A DNA stretch of 64,000 bases. It comes from Pseudomonadota bacterium. Lineage in GTDB: Bacteria; Pseudomonadota; Gammaproteobacteria; Burkholderiales; Burkholderiaceae_B. The notes beneath the pieces were generated by a model. That model saw only the letters and a list, made by a program, of their open reading frames with translations, made no database searches and was not told where the DNA came from. Below are positions 1 through 8,584 of this stretch, one piece after another. Position numbers and translations under genes: made by a program. The DNA is taken from positions 1 through 64,000 of the forward strand of contig JAEWFK010000156.1 of NCBI GenBank assembly GCA_023388835.1. The letters are read 5' to 3'. Position 1 is the first letter of the stretch. Each line of letters opens with the position of its first letter.

Positions 1-353
1 GTCGCACGGACTTCAACCATATCGTAGGCAAGATCGTCGGACAGTACGGACACCGTGGCACCACGGCGCGGCTCAATCGTGACCAGGCCTTCGGCGGCGA
101 GCGCCCGCAAGGCTTCGCGTACGGGGATGCGCGATACCGCCATTTCAGTGGACAGTTTGCCTTCGACCAAGCGAGCGCCGGGGCGAAACTCGCCAGACAG
201 AATACGCTCGCGCAGTCTGTCGCGGATGACGGCAAACAAGGGCGAGTGCTGATTGCCGATTTTCTGATCATCGGCGGGCGACGCAGCTCCAGCAACAGGC
301 GTCAAAGCAGGTTTCATTTCGGCCGCAGAAAATACGGTTGCAAAGAGTTCCAT
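1..353 (-). CDS. GntR-family transcriptional regulator, N-terminal part (cut by window edge)
   Basis: The reverse strand from an ATG at 353 stays open to the window edge, about 117 residues. It encodes a roughly 35-residue leader and then a winged helix-turn-helix of the FadR/FCD subfamily of GntR regulators. Typical features are IRDRLRERILSGEFRPGARL, SRIPVREALRALAAEGLV and a wing ending EPRRGATVSVLS. The start is set by GGAGGAAG just upstream (about 355-365). The ligand-binding domain lies outside the window. It reads in the same direction as the TauE-type gene that ends 92 bp upstream, and faces away from the catabolic genes to the right. GTATAC-type sites in that locus resemble operators bound by members of this subfamily, so it is the best local candidate regulator. 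That link is inference. Confidence 0.9.
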   Translation of the reverse strand, partial: MELFATVFSAAEMKPALTPVAGAASPADDQKIGNQHSPLFAVIRDRLRERILSGEFRPGARLVEGKLSTEMAVSRIPVREALRALAAEGLVTIEPRRGATVSVLSDDLAYDMVEVRA

Positions 354-445
354 TATAAATCTTCCTCCGCCATATGCCGCAGAGACAGAGCGCGCGGGCA
401 TCCGACAGTATGCTGCATTGACATCGTGATCATACGAGCGCCTTG

Positions 446-1186
446 TCAAAGGTTCTTCAGAACCAGCCCAACGGCGCTCAGCGCGCAGAAGCCCAGCAGT
501 CCTCGGCGCAATGCCACTGCACTGACTTTCTGACGCAGCCGACCCGAGGCCCAGAAACCGAGCAACATGAAGGGCACCATGGTCGCACCGAGCAATAGTT
601 CATGCACGCCGAAATGCCCCGCCACCGCCAACACCGCCAAGGAAAACATGGAGCCGAAGAACAGGATGGCGCCGGTGGTTGCACGCATGGTTGCAGGACT
701 GGCTCGTTGCAAGGCGATCACCAGCGGCGGCGCGCCCACAGACGTCAGCGTACCCATGACGCCCGACAGCAGCCCCGCAATGGTGATGTTGCTGCGCGTA
801 GCCACGATGCGCAGCCCAGCCACGCTCATAGCGACCGCGAGCAGGATCATCGCCGCAAATAAAAAATTGAGGGGTCGCTGGGCGAGCTGCGCCAGCGCCA
901 CCACGGCAATGATGCTCCCCGCGACGCGACCCACCAAAGCGGAGCCCGCCGACGACCATGAAATATCGCGGTGTTCCCGAACCGCCGTCAAGAAGGTGAC
1001 GCAGCCACCCAACATGAGCAAAGGCCCCGGCACGAGTTCGGGGCACACAATAGCGGCGATCGGGGCCGAGAACATGGTGAAGCCCACCCCGCCCACCCCC
1101 TGAAGAAAGGCCGAGCCGAGGATCAAAGTGGCCATCAGGGCATAGAGCCAGGGGTCGCTGAACGGCAGAAGATCAATGGTTTGCAT
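446..1186 (-). CDS. TauE/SafE-family membrane permease
   Basis: A 246-residue, very hydrophobic protein with about eight membrane segments and the two-fold repeat of the TauE/SafE (DUF81) family. The glycine-rich signature appears near the N-terminus (GVGGVGFTMFSAPIAA) and again mid-protein (GLLSGVMGTLTSVGAPPLVI). Family members export sulfite, sulfonates or small organic anions across the inner membrane; the substrate here is not readable from sequence. The length is normal for the family. It is transcribed divergently from the large permease at 1354, and the 167-bp gap between them contains a GTATAC-type putative operator. It may therefore be co-regulated with the adjoining catabolic genes. 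Confidence 0.85.
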   Translation of the reverse strand: MQTIDLLPFSDPWLYALMATLILGSAFLQGVGGVGFTMFSAPIAAIVCPELVPGPLLMLGGCVTFLTAVREHRDISWSSAGSALVGRVAGSIIAVVALAQLAQRPLNFLFAAMILLAVAMSVAGLRIVATRSNITIAGLLSGVMGTLTSVGAPPLVIALQRASPATMRATTGAILFFGSMFSLAVLAVAGHFGVHELLLGATMVPFMLLGFWASGRLRQKVSAVALRRGLLGFCALSAVGLVLKNL

Positions 1187-1276
1187 GTTATAGCGCTTGT
1201 TGTGAGGAGGCGTGTTCTCGACCGTCGCCCGCCATAGGGAAAACCTGCGTGTATTGCGCCGATCGGCTGAAGATAA

Positions 1277-1298
1277 TATACAGTATACGATTTATACC
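1277..1298. promoter_or_regulatory. Putative GntR-type operator (TATAC-N-GTATAC)
   Basis: ATATAC-A-GTATAC (1276-1288) is followed by TATACC at 1293-1298, giving three related hexamers within 23 bp. The site lies in the divergent gap between the TauE-type gene and the 1354 permease, 66 bp before the latter's start. The same architecture recurs at 4436-4448 and, less perfectly, at 9089-9101. The GGTATA hexamer is the known recognition unit of E. coli NanR, a GntR/FCD regulator. Assignment to the regulator at 1-353 is inference. Confidence 0.5.
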
Positions 1299-1353
1299 TT
1301 GATCTAAATCAGTACTAGCCCTTTTCTTCGCCCCTTAACGCACAGAGGGATTC

Positions 1354-2895
1354 ATGCAATCTGACGTCGTTCTTACCCCCGCCCATTGGATCTATCTGCT
1401 CAGCGTACTGGTGATCATCGTCACCATGATCAAGCGCGCCAATGTCGTCGTACCGTCGGTCATCGGGACTTTTCTGGTGGTTTTTGCCATTACGGGCAGC
1501 CCCATCAGTGGACTGATCAGCATATTCACGGCGAGCTTCGTTGCGGCGCGGGAGCTGTTCAACATCTTCCTCGTCATCGCATTCATGACGGCGCTCCTCA
1601 ACTCTCTGAAGATACTTCAGGCCGACGTACGCATGGTCGCACCCTTCCGACGAGTCATGACCGGGGGCACCGCATCGTTCATTGTCATTGCGCTGTCCAC
1701 CTATCTGATCTCCTTGTTTTTCTGGCCCACGCCGGCAGTCCCTCTGGTATCCGCCATTCTGCTTCCCGCCGCCATCGCGGCGGGCCTGCCGCCCTTGACT
1801 GGCGCCATGGTGATCGCCATTGCCGGTCAGGGCATGGCGCTGTCGTCCGATTACATAATCGGCGTTGCGCCGGGAATCAGCGCCAAGGCCGCCGGCGCGG
1901 CGGTGAGTGCGCAGGCCGTGGCGGATCGCGCCATGGTTCTGTCCATTATCACCGGCCTCATCGCGCTCGGACTGACCTACATCCTTACGCGCAAGTACTT
2001 CCGCAAACCCGAAGCAGCGCTTCTGGCCGACTGGCAGGCCCGAGCCAGCGACGGCGCGCTCGCGGAAGTCGAGCAGGCCGGAACGTTCGACAAAGCCGAA
2101 TTGGCCCGTGGCACCAGTGAAGAAAGCGATGGCACCGAGGCCTGCAAGGTCGAGGATCAGCCCCCCGCGAAGCAACAAGACATGGAGAAATGGTCGCGGC
2201 TTTTCGCCATAGTGACGCCGCTGGCCGTCCTCGCGATTATCCTCATCATGGTATTGCCCAGCATCCTTCCGGGCTTGCCTGCCTTGCGGGGCGGCGAAGC
2301 GGCCGGATTGGTCGGCGGTGTCGCTTTCATCCTGATGATGCTCGCCACGGCGGCCGCCTGTGGACCCAAACGCATGCTGGACGTGTGCCCCGAACACATG
2401 ACGGACGGCTTCGTTTTCGCCTTCCGTGCAATGGGTTCGGTGCTCCCCATTGCGGGATTCTTCTTCCTGGGCGCGAACGAAGCGACGGCGGCCATTCTGG
2501 GCATCCCGGTTGAAGAGGCGCCAGGCCTTCTTTTCGAGCTGATTGCGGCCGGGCAGCATCTGATCCCCGATAACCATTACATGGTGGCCTTCGGCATCCT
2601 GATCGTAGGGATGATCTCGGGCATCGACGGCTCGGGCTTCTCCGGCTTGCCGCTTACCGGCACGCTATCCGGCGCCTTGGGCCCCGTCATCGGCATGGAC
2701 CCCGCCACACTCGCAGCCATCGGCCAAATGGGCGCAATCTGGACCGGCGGCGGCACACTGATCGCATGGTCTTCCCTGATCGCGGTAGCGGGCTTTGCCC
2801 GCGTCCATATCCTGGACCTGGTGCGCGCCCTCACCCTGCCGGTCATTTTCGCCCTGCTTGTTTCCACGATCTGCGGCGTCGTGCTTTTCGGTTGA
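1354..2895 (+). CDS. Large multi-pass permease, putative organic-acid transporter
   Basis: A 513-residue integral membrane protein with roughly 12-13 hydrophobic segments. A charged cytoplasmic loop lies around residues 220-275, rich in Glu/Lys/Gln. Its overall shape resembles ion-transporter-superfamily carriers for carboxylates, but I do not recognise a specific subfamily signature. It has no signal peptide beyond the first membrane helix. The start at 1354 is supported by AGAGGGA seven bases upstream. It is followed 13 bp later by the GGT-fold amidohydrolase, which suggests uptake coupled to hydrolysis of an amide-type substrate. A putative operator sits just upstream. Transport function is likely; the substrate is unknown. 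Confidence 0.75.
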   Translation: MQSDVVLTPAHWIYLLSVLVIIVTMIKRANVVVPSVIGTFLVVFAITGSPISGLISIFTASFVAARELFNIFLVIAFMTALLNSLKILQADVRMVAPFRRVMTGGTASFIVIALSTYLISLFFWPTPAVPLVSAILLPAAIAAGLPPLTGAMVIAIAGQGMALSSDYIIGVAPGISAKAAGAAVSAQAVADRAMVLSIITGLIALGLTYILTRKYFRKPEAALLADWQARASDGALAEVEQAGTFDKAELARGTSEESDGTEACKVEDQPPAKQQDMEKWSRLFAIVTPLAVLAIILIMVLPSILPGLPALRGGEAAGLVGGVAFILMMLATAAACGPKRMLDVCPEHMTDGFVFAFRAMGSVLPIAGFFFLGANEATAAILGIPVEEAPGLLFELIAAGQHLIPDNHYMVAFGILIVGMISGIDGSGFSGLPLTGTLSGALGPVIGMDPATLAAIGQMGAIWTGGGTLIAWSSLIAVAGFARVHILDLVRALTLPVIFALLVSTICGVVLFG

Positions 2896-2908
2896 ACGAG
2901 GGCTGAAG

Positions 2909-4396
2909 ATGGACACCATGATTACGGACGCTACAGTTGTGCCTCCCAAATCGGCCCTCGGAACCGGCGCCATGGTCGCCACCGGCAATCCGCTGGCTGC
3001 CGAAGCGGCCCGAACCATGTTGGTGATGGGAGGCAGCGCCGTGGACGCTGCCATTGCCGCCGATGCCGTGATGGGAGTGGTGGAGCCCATGGCCACCAGC
3101 ATAGGCGGCGATCTGCTGGCCATGATTTATGAACCGGACGGCCACGTGACCAGCTACAACGGCACCGGTCGCGCGCCCGTTGCCATGGACCCTGCGACGG
3201 TGGCTAACATGCCAGGAGGACGCATACCCGAGCGGCATCCGTGGTCCGTCACCACGCCGGGCGCCGTGCGCGGCTGGCAAGCCCTGCATGCGCGCCATGG
3301 CCGCCTTGAATGGAAGGATCTCTTCACCCCGGCCCTGCGCCATGCACGTCGGGGGTTTGCCCTGGCGGCGGTGTCTGCGCGTGAATGGAAATTGTTTGAT
3401 CACGTATTGCACGTCGACCCGGTCTGCGCCGCCTTGTACCGGGCGGGCGATAGCCCGTCCGCAGGCGAGCTCATCGACAATCCGGCACTGGCCGACACGC
3501 TGGAGATGATCGCCCACGAAGGGGCTGACGCCTTTTACGAAGGATGGATACCCGACGCTGCCGCGAACGCCGTTCAGAAGCTGGGCGGCATTCTGCAAGC
3601 TTCAGACTTTCACGAACACGCAGGCGATTATTGCGCACCCGTGTCCACGGACTTCCATGGAACCCGCATCCATCAGTGCCCCCCGAACACCCACGGCATA
3701 GCCGTGCTGCATGCACTGGACCGGATCGATGCCCATGGGGGTGAGCCTGACGACCCGCAGACATGGGTGCACCTGATACAGGCGACGGCGAGCGCAATGC
3801 GCCACGCAAGTGCGACCGTCGCCGATCCCGCGGGCAACACAGTCTGCACCGTGATCGTCGACCGGGAAGGGCTGGCCGTAACCTTGATGTCCAGCATATT
3901 CAAGCGCTTTGGATCAGGCATCGCCGTGCCAGGCGCGGGGTTCGTCCTGCAAAACCGAGGCTTCGGCTTTTCACAGCCCGGCCACGTGAACGGACCCGCC
4001 TCGCGGAAACGCCCCTATCACACGGTGGTGCCCGGCATGGCCACGCGTGACGGACTCTTCCGCCTCGGTATGGGTGTTGTGGGCGGCCTGATGCAACCCC
4101 AGGGCCAGATCCAGATTCTGACGCGGGTCCTGGCCTGGGGAACCGGTATCCAGACGGCGATCAACGCTCCACGCATGCGGCTTGAATCGGGGGACACGCT
4201 GGCGATCGAAGCAGGCATGCCGGTCCGCGTGGCAGCCGCTCTGCGTGCCGCCGGGTATGCCGCTCCGTGTGCTGCCGCAGGCGAGCTTGCCGGACGCAGC
4301 GACTTCGGTGGCGCGCATGCTGTGCTGCGCCACGAAGACGGGACGTTGCAAGGTTCGGCCGATCCCCGTAAGGACGGCGCAACGATTGCAGTTTGA
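2909..4396 (+). CDS. Gamma-glutamyltransferase-fold Ntn hydrolase, amidohydrolase type
   Basis: 495 residues, cytoplasmic (no signal peptide), in the gamma-glutamyltransferase (GGT) family of self-processing N-terminal nucleophile hydrolases. N-terminal family motifs are VATGNPLAAEAARTML, GGSAVDAAIAA and SIGGDLLAMIY. The autoprocessing and catalytic region reads NTVCTVIVD, with Thr311 in the nucleophile position; classical GGTs have Thr-Thr-His there. This is followed by FGSGIAVPGAGFVLQNRG. The Thr-Val pattern matches the subgroup containing the oxamate amidohydrolase HpxW rather than glutathione-cleaving GGT. The start at 2909 is chosen for the GAGGGC element upstream and the 13-bp spacing from the permease stop. 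The likely role is hydrolysis of an amide or gamma-glutamyl conjugate brought in by the permease; the substrate is unknown. Confidence 0.8.
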   Translation: MDTMITDATVVPPKSALGTGAMVATGNPLAAEAARTMLVMGGSAVDAAIAADAVMGVVEPMATSIGGDLLAMIYEPDGHVTSYNGTGRAPVAMDPATVANMPGGRIPERHPWSVTTPGAVRGWQALHARHGRLEWKDLFTPALRHARRGFALAAVSAREWKLFDHVLHVDPVCAALYRAGDSPSAGELIDNPALADTLEMIAHEGADAFYEGWIPDAAANAVQKLGGILQASDFHEHAGDYCAPVSTDFHGTRIHQCPPNTHGIAVLHALDRIDAHGGEPDDPQTWVHLIQATASAMRHASATVADPAGNTVCTVIVDREGLAVTLMSSIFKRFGSGIAVPGAGFVLQNRGFGFSQPGHVNGPASRKRPYHTVVPGMATRDGLFRLGMGVVGGLMQPQGQIQILTRVLAWGTGIQTAINAPRMRLESGDTLAIEAGMPVRVAAALRAAGYAAPCAAAGELAGRSDFGGAHAVLRHEDGTLQGSADPRKDGATIAV

Positions 4397-4435
4397 TACG
4401 GAGCGACCTAGGGTTATCCCCGGTTCCCGCAAACT

Positions 4436-4448
4436 GTATACGGTATAC
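4436..4448. promoter_or_regulatory. Putative GntR-type operator (GTATAC-G-GTATAC)
   Basis: Two GTATAC hexamers separated by one base, 93 bp before the heme-oxygenase-fold gene. The right hexamer runs into TATACT, which could serve as a -10 element, so a bound protein would block transcription. This is the best-preserved copy of the element also seen at 1276-1288 and 9089-9101. Confidence 0.55.
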
Positions 4449-4541
4449 TATATTCCTACAGACTTAAAGCTTCAGATACACCATGCCTACTTACCGTGTG
4501 CCGGCATCCGTGCCCACGCTACTTTGACGAAAGGACTGACC

Positions 4542-5273
4542 ATGGCCGAACTCATGAATCGCGACGAATTCCGCACTGCCCTGGAAAATGCCATCAAGGG
4601 CAAGAGCGCCAATACCTCTCCCTTCAGCATTGCCTGGGCAACCGGCAAGCTCTCGCGCGAGCATCTGGCACGCTGGGCCGAGAACCACTACCACTACGTT
4701 GGCCCCTTCGCCGACTACCTGGGCTACTTGTACGCCCGCATGCCCGACACCTACACAGAGGCCAAGGATTTCCTGCTGGCCAATATGTACGAGGAAGAAA
4801 TCGGCGGCGATCGTCACACCGACCTGCTGATCCGCTTTGCAGAGGCCTGCGGGACGACGCGCGAACGGGTGACGAATCCCGACAACATGAGCGCCACCAC
4901 CCGAGCACTGCAATCCTGGTGCTATTGCGTCGCCATGCGCGAAGACCCCATCGTGGCGGTCGCCGGACTGGTCGTCGGCCTGGAATCTCAGGTTCCCTCC
5001 ATCTATCGCAAGCAGACACCCACGCTCCGCGAGAAATATGGGTTTACAGATGAAGAAGTCGAATTCTTCGATCTGCACATCGTCTCGGATGAAATCCACG
5101 GCGAACGGGGCTACCAGATCGTGCTTGAACATGCAGATACCGTCGAACTGCAGCAGCGCTGCCTGCGGATCTGCGAGATCGGTGCCGAGATGCGACTGCT
5201 CTATACGACCGCCCTCTACACCGACTATGTGAAGAACGAGATCACCCTTCAAGAACTCGAACTGGCCGCCTGA
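4542..5273 (+). CDS. Heme-oxygenase-like diiron oxidase (CADD/UndA/BesC-type)
   Basis: 243 residues. Automatic annotation would probably say TenA- or PqqC-like, but the residues point to the heme-oxygenase-like diiron oxidases. Glu85 and His92 (EEEIGGDRH) are spaced seven apart. Glu148 lies in LESQVP. His179, Asp183 and His186 form an H-x3-D-x2-H motif (LHIVSDEIHGERG). These spacings match the six metal ligands of CADD (E81, H88, E142, H174, D178, H181). Family members use O2 and external electrons for desaturation, C-C cleavage, N-oxygenation or self-sacrificing pABA synthesis. The ATG at 4542 fits the family length. Three [2Fe-2S] redox proteins lie downstream and could supply electrons. 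The reaction is unknown; the fold and metal site are confident. Confidence 0.82.
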   Translation: MAELMNRDEFRTALENAIKGKSANTSPFSIAWATGKLSREHLARWAENHYHYVGPFADYLGYLYARMPDTYTEAKDFLLANMYEEEIGGDRHTDLLIRFAEACGTTRERVTNPDNMSATTRALQSWCYCVAMREDPIVAVAGLVVGLESQVPSIYRKQTPTLREKYGFTDEEVEFFDLHIVSDEIHGERGYQIVLEHADTVELQQRCLRICEIGAEMRLLYTTALYTDYVKNEITLQELELAA

Positions 5274-5348
5274 CCGCAGCCGCGGGCCATCGGGCCCGTT
5301 GCGGCACCGGCAGATATACCAGGTGAGCCGGACTTCCGTCCGGCGCGA

Positions 5349-5387
5349 GGGCGGGCCGGCGGCCAATGCCGCTCCCGCCCTTTTTTT
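5349..5387 (+). terminator. Rho-independent terminator after the diiron-oxidase gene
   Basis: GGGCGGG (5349-5355) pairs with CCCGCCC (5374-5380) around a GC-rich loop that can form a second short stem. Seven T residues follow directly. It lies between the diiron-oxidase gene and the aldehyde dehydrogenase, so the downstream genes depend on readthrough or on their own promoter. Confidence 0.75.
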
Positions 5388-5408
5388 CGTAGCAACAGGA
5401 ATCCGAAC

Positions 5409-6869
5409 GTGCAGAACCTCAGAGATCAGGTGTTCCAGAACCATATCGCCGGCCAGTGGACCGACTGTGCGGCGGGCGGCACCTATGCCAATACCAACCC
5501 GGCAGACACACGCGACATTGTCGGACGCTTCCAGGACTCAACGGAAGACGACGCATTGGCTGCCGTGAAAGCGGCCGATACGGCCTTCCCTGCCTGGAGA
5601 AAGACGCCGATCAGCAAACGTGCCCAGATCCTGATGACCGCCGCGAGACTTCTGGATGAACGGGCCGACTCCATTGCCGAGGAACTCACGCGGGAAGAAG
5701 GAAAATCCCTGTCCCTGGCCAAGGGTGAAGTGCAGCGCTCCGCGGAGACCCTGCGCTTCTACGCCATTGAAGGGCAGACCTATACAGGCGAGACCTTCCC
5801 CCAGGACGATCCCGACATGGTGGTCTACACCCAGCGTGAGCCACTCGGTGTGGTCACCGTGATCTCGCCCTGGAATTTCCCTATCTCGATTCCCTCGCGA
5901 AAAATCGCGCCGGCCCTGATCACGGGCAATACGGTGGTCTTCAAGCCATCGACCGATACCCCGCTAAGCGGCTATCGGTTGGCCGAAGCCCTGATCGATG
6001 CCGGCCTGCCAGCCGGTGTGCTGAACTTCATCACGGGGCGCGCATCCCGGGTGGGCAAGGCATTGACGCAATCCCCGCAAATCCGGGCGATCACCTTTAC
6101 AGGGTCCACCGCTGCGGGCGAGGCCATTCACCGCACTGCGGACATGACCACACGCCTCCAGATGGAGCTGGGCGGAAAGAACCCCTTGATCGTGCTCGCA
6201 GATGCCGATCTGGACCAGGCCGTCGACCTCGCCATCAAAGGCGGCTACTCGCTGAGCGGCCAAGCCTGCACCGGCACGAGCCGAGTGCTCGTGGACAAGG
6301 CCGTACGGCAGGCATTCACCGACAAGCTTGTGCAGCGCGTCGGGCAGCTGAAGGTGGGCAGTGGCATGGAAAAGGGGATGGACCTCGGGCCCATGGCCAC
6401 CGAATCGCAGATGAACACCGTTCTGGAATACATACAGATCGGAAAGTCGGAAGCCACCCACCTCATCGGCGGTGACCGCCTGAACGGGGAAGATTTCGAT
6501 CATGGCTATTACCTCACTCCGGCCGTATTCACCGATGTCAGCCCGTCCATGCGGATCGCTCGCGAAGAAATCTTCGGTCCCGTCCTCGCCATCCTGGAAG
6601 TCGACGGCTATCAAGAGGCGATCGAAATGGCGAACGACACCGACTACGGACTCTCGGCCGCCATTGCCACCACGAACCCGGTCTTCGCGCACCGTTTCGC
6701 CAGCGACATTCAGTCGGGCACGGTGAAGATCAACCGGACCACCACTGGCAATCTGGTCAACGCTCCTTTCGGAGGCGTGAAACGTTCCAGCACCTCGACG
6801 TTCCGCGAGTCGGGGCGTGGGGGATTGGAGTTCTTCCTTCAACTCAAGACTGTCTATCGGGCGGTCTGA
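5409..6869 (+). CDS. NAD(P)-dependent aldehyde dehydrogenase, 2-oxoglutarate-semialdehyde type
   Basis: 486 residues, full-length aldehyde dehydrogenase starting at GTG 5409. Catalytic residues are visible: Asn156 in SPWNFP, Glu253 in MELGGKN and Cys287 in SGQACTGTSR. The C-terminal NRTTTGNLVNAPFGGVKRSS followed by FRESG and the Cys-loop sequence resemble 2-oxoglutarate (alpha-ketoglutaric) semialdehyde dehydrogenases of pentose, glucarate and hydroxyproline catabolism. If so, it would oxidise 2,5-dioxopentanoate to 2-oxoglutarate. It sits downstream of the diiron oxidase after a terminator, and is followed by the GlcG-like gene. The ALDH call is certain; the substrate class is probable only. 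Confidence 0.88.
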   Translation: MQNLRDQVFQNHIAGQWTDCAAGGTYANTNPADTRDIVGRFQDSTEDDALAAVKAADTAFPAWRKTPISKRAQILMTAARLLDERADSIAEELTREEGKSLSLAKGEVQRSAETLRFYAIEGQTYTGETFPQDDPDMVVYTQREPLGVVTVISPWNFPISIPSRKIAPALITGNTVVFKPSTDTPLSGYRLAEALIDAGLPAGVLNFITGRASRVGKALTQSPQIRAITFTGSTAAGEAIHRTADMTTRLQMELGGKNPLIVLADADLDQAVDLAIKGGYSLSGQACTGTSRVLVDKAVRQAFTDKLVQRVGQLKVGSGMEKGMDLGPMATESQMNTVLEYIQIGKSEATHLIGGDRLNGEDFDHGYYLTPAVFTDVSPSMRIAREEIFGPVLAILEVDGYQEAIEMANDTDYGLSAAIATTNPVFAHRFASDIQSGTVKINRTTTGNLVNAPFGGVKRSSTSTFRESGRGGLEFFLQLKTVYRAV

Positions 6870-6954
6870 CTGCAAAGGGTGGAGACGCCGGGCCGGCGGT
6901 CCATCTCAACACCACGCTCGCGCCGAAAGCGGTGTGGGCTCAATCGAAAAATTC

Positions 6955-6973
6955 GGTCGGGCAGCGCCCGACC
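6955..6973 (+). other. Hairpin upstream of the GlcG-like gene
   Basis: GGTCGGGC (6955-6962) and GCCCGACC (6966-6973) form a perfect 8-bp stem with a 3-base loop, 21 bp before the GlcG-like start. No T-run follows, so it is more likely an mRNA stability or processing element than a terminator. Confidence 0.4.
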
Positions 6974-6993
6974 ATCAACGGATAAGGACGAAC

Positions 6994-7473
6994 ATGAAGA
7001 AGATCGTACGCCTGGAAGCCCACGAAGCGCGCCTCATGGTAGACGCAGCAATCGCCCGTTCCAAGGAGATTGGTGTGACGGAGACGGTCTGCGTCGTGGA
7101 CGAAGGCGGCTTTCCCATCGTGCTCGAACGCATGGACGGCGCTCGTATTACGGGTCCGCAGATCGCCTGGAACAAGGCGTTCACCGCAGCCGGACACAAG
7201 CGCTCCACCCACTTGTTCACCACGCCGCCCAACGGACCCGCCCTGCCCGGAAACGAAGCGTTCGGCATCCAGCTGAGTTTTGAAGGCCGATTTGCCGCCT
7301 TTGTCGGCGGCTTTCCCATCGTGATTGACGACGAAGTCGTAGGCGGCATCGGACTGAGCGGCGGGAACGGCGAACAGGACACCCAGGCAGGCCTGGCCGG
7401 CCTGCAGGCGCTGGCCGACGCGCTAGCCGACAAGGGAATGAAGGTCTTGGTAGAGGCCGACATCAAGAAATAG
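6994..7473 (+). CDS. GlcG/HbpS-family protein
   Basis: 159 residues covering a complete GlcG/HbpS (DUF336/PduO C-terminal-like) domain. Visible features are ARLMVDAAIARSKEIGV near the N-terminus, CVVDEGGFPIVLERMDGA, and the glycine-rich GGFPIVIDDEVVGGIGLSGG. Members bind heme or corrinoid, or act as accessory proteins in operons for glycolate, propanediol and aromatic degradation; the general biochemical role is poorly defined. The start at 6994 has AAGGA nine bases upstream. It lies between the aldehyde dehydrogenase and the flavin reductase. It could act as cofactor-binding or accessory subunit to the oxidase system; that is inference. Confidence 0.85.
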   Translation: MKKIVRLEAHEARLMVDAAIARSKEIGVTETVCVVDEGGFPIVLERMDGARITGPQIAWNKAFTAAGHKRSTHLFTTPPNGPALPGNEAFGIQLSFEGRFAAFVGGFPIVIDDEVVGGIGLSGGNGEQDTQAGLAGLQALADALADKGMKVLVEADIKK

Positions 7474-7528
7474 ACGTCAGGGCAGCGGCTGCCGCCTGCC
7501 GCGCCGCCCTCATTCAGGAGCAAATATC

Positions 7529-8545
7529 ATGTCCCACCAGGTACGCGTTTTAGAGACCAGCGAGACATTCAGCGCAGCCGCTGATGAATCCATTCTCGAT
7601 GCCGCCCTTCGCGCCGGCATCAGCCTCCCGCATGAATGTACGTTCGGTGGCTGCGGAACGTGCCGGATCAAGGTGTGTGAAGGCGGCGTCCGCTATGACG
7701 AATTCCCCATGGCGCTGACGGAAGAAGAACATGCCGAAGGCTACGCTCTGGCATGCCAGGCCCGCTGCACCGGTGATGTGGTGATCGAGCCCGCCGCCAA
7801 AGGAATAGAGTTCGCGCCGGCAGTCTCCACTACGGCGCAGGTGGTCACCATGGAGGCTCTGACACCGGACATCATGCGCCTGGTGCTTGAACTGCCTGAA
7901 GATGTGGACTTGGATTACCGGCCGGGCCAGTACATGAACATTCTCTTGGCTGACGGCAGTACCCGGAGCTTCTCGATGGCATCCGCGGGTCTGCCCGGGA
8001 ATCAGGTGGATTTCCACATCCGCCGCATCCCGGGCGGACGCTTCACGGAACAGGCCTTGTCCGCGCTGCGCCCCGGCGACATGCTGCACGTCGAAATCCC
8101 CTTGGGGACATTCTGCTTTCACGAGGACGACTGGCGGCCCATGATACTAGTAGCCACCGGTACAGGGCTGGCGCCCATCAAAGCGATCCTCGAATCACTC
8201 CTGGACAACGAAGACTGTCCGCCGGTGACGCTTTACTGGGGCATGCGAACCGAGGCGGATCTTTATCTGAGCAAGGAAATCGAATCGTGGGCCGGGCGGC
8301 TTTACGAGTTCAAGTTCGTGCCGGTGCTGTCCCGTGCTGATGCCGGCTGGGCCGGCCGCAGGGGCTATGTACAAGCTGCCGTCATGGAAGACCATGAAGA
8401 TCTGTCGGAATACGCGTTCTATTTATGCGGGGCGCCGGAAATGGTCGCCCAGGCGAAACATGCTTTTTTTTCACGTGGCGCCCAGGCCGAATATGTCTAT
8501 TCCGACAGTTTTACTTTTCAAACTTCAGCCGCTCTTGTCGCATGA
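7529..8545 (+). CDS. [2Fe-2S] ferredoxin-FAD-NAD(P)H reductase
   Basis: 338 residues in three domains. The N-terminal plant-type ferredoxin (1-90) has Cys37, Cys42, Cys45 and Cys76. An FAD-binding barrel contains RSFSMAS (146-152) in place of the usual RxYS motif. An NAD(P)-binding domain has VATGTGLAPI (208-217) and YLCGAP (298-303). This is the layout of oxygenase reductases such as phenol hydroxylase component P5, and of CDP-6-deoxyglucoseen reductase. The start at 7529 is preceded by CAGGAG. It would pass electrons from NAD(P)H to an oxygenase or ferredoxin. In this cluster the only visible oxygen-activating protein is the diiron oxidase at 4542. Confidence 0.9.
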   Translation: MSHQVRVLETSETFSAAADESILDAALRAGISLPHECTFGGCGTCRIKVCEGGVRYDEFPMALTEEEHAEGYALACQARCTGDVVIEPAAKGIEFAPAVSTTAQVVTMEALTPDIMRLVLELPEDVDLDYRPGQYMNILLADGSTRSFSMASAGLPGNQVDFHIRRIPGGRFTEQALSALRPGDMLHVEIPLGTFCFHEDDWRPMILVATGTGLAPIKAILESLLDNEDCPPVTLYWGMRTEADLYLSKEIESWAGRLYEFKFVPVLSRADAGWAGRRGYVQAAVMEDHEDLSEYAFYLCGAPEMVAQAKHAFFSRGAQAEYVYSDSFTFQTSAALVA

Positions 8546-8584
8546 ACCGCGCAGCCCCCATGGCCCGCAGCCACTGCTGCACGG

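Noticed and set aside
1315..2577. A 420-codon open frame on the minus strand opposite the permease
   Set aside because: Its translation is low-complexity, rich in Gly/Arg/Asp/His, without domains. It is the antisense shadow of a high-GC coding region.
4542..5273. TenA (thiaminase II) or PqqC identity for the heme-oxygenase-fold protein
   Set aside because: The TenA active-site cysteine pattern and PqqC signature are not seen, whereas all six diiron ligands of the CADD group are present at the right spacing.
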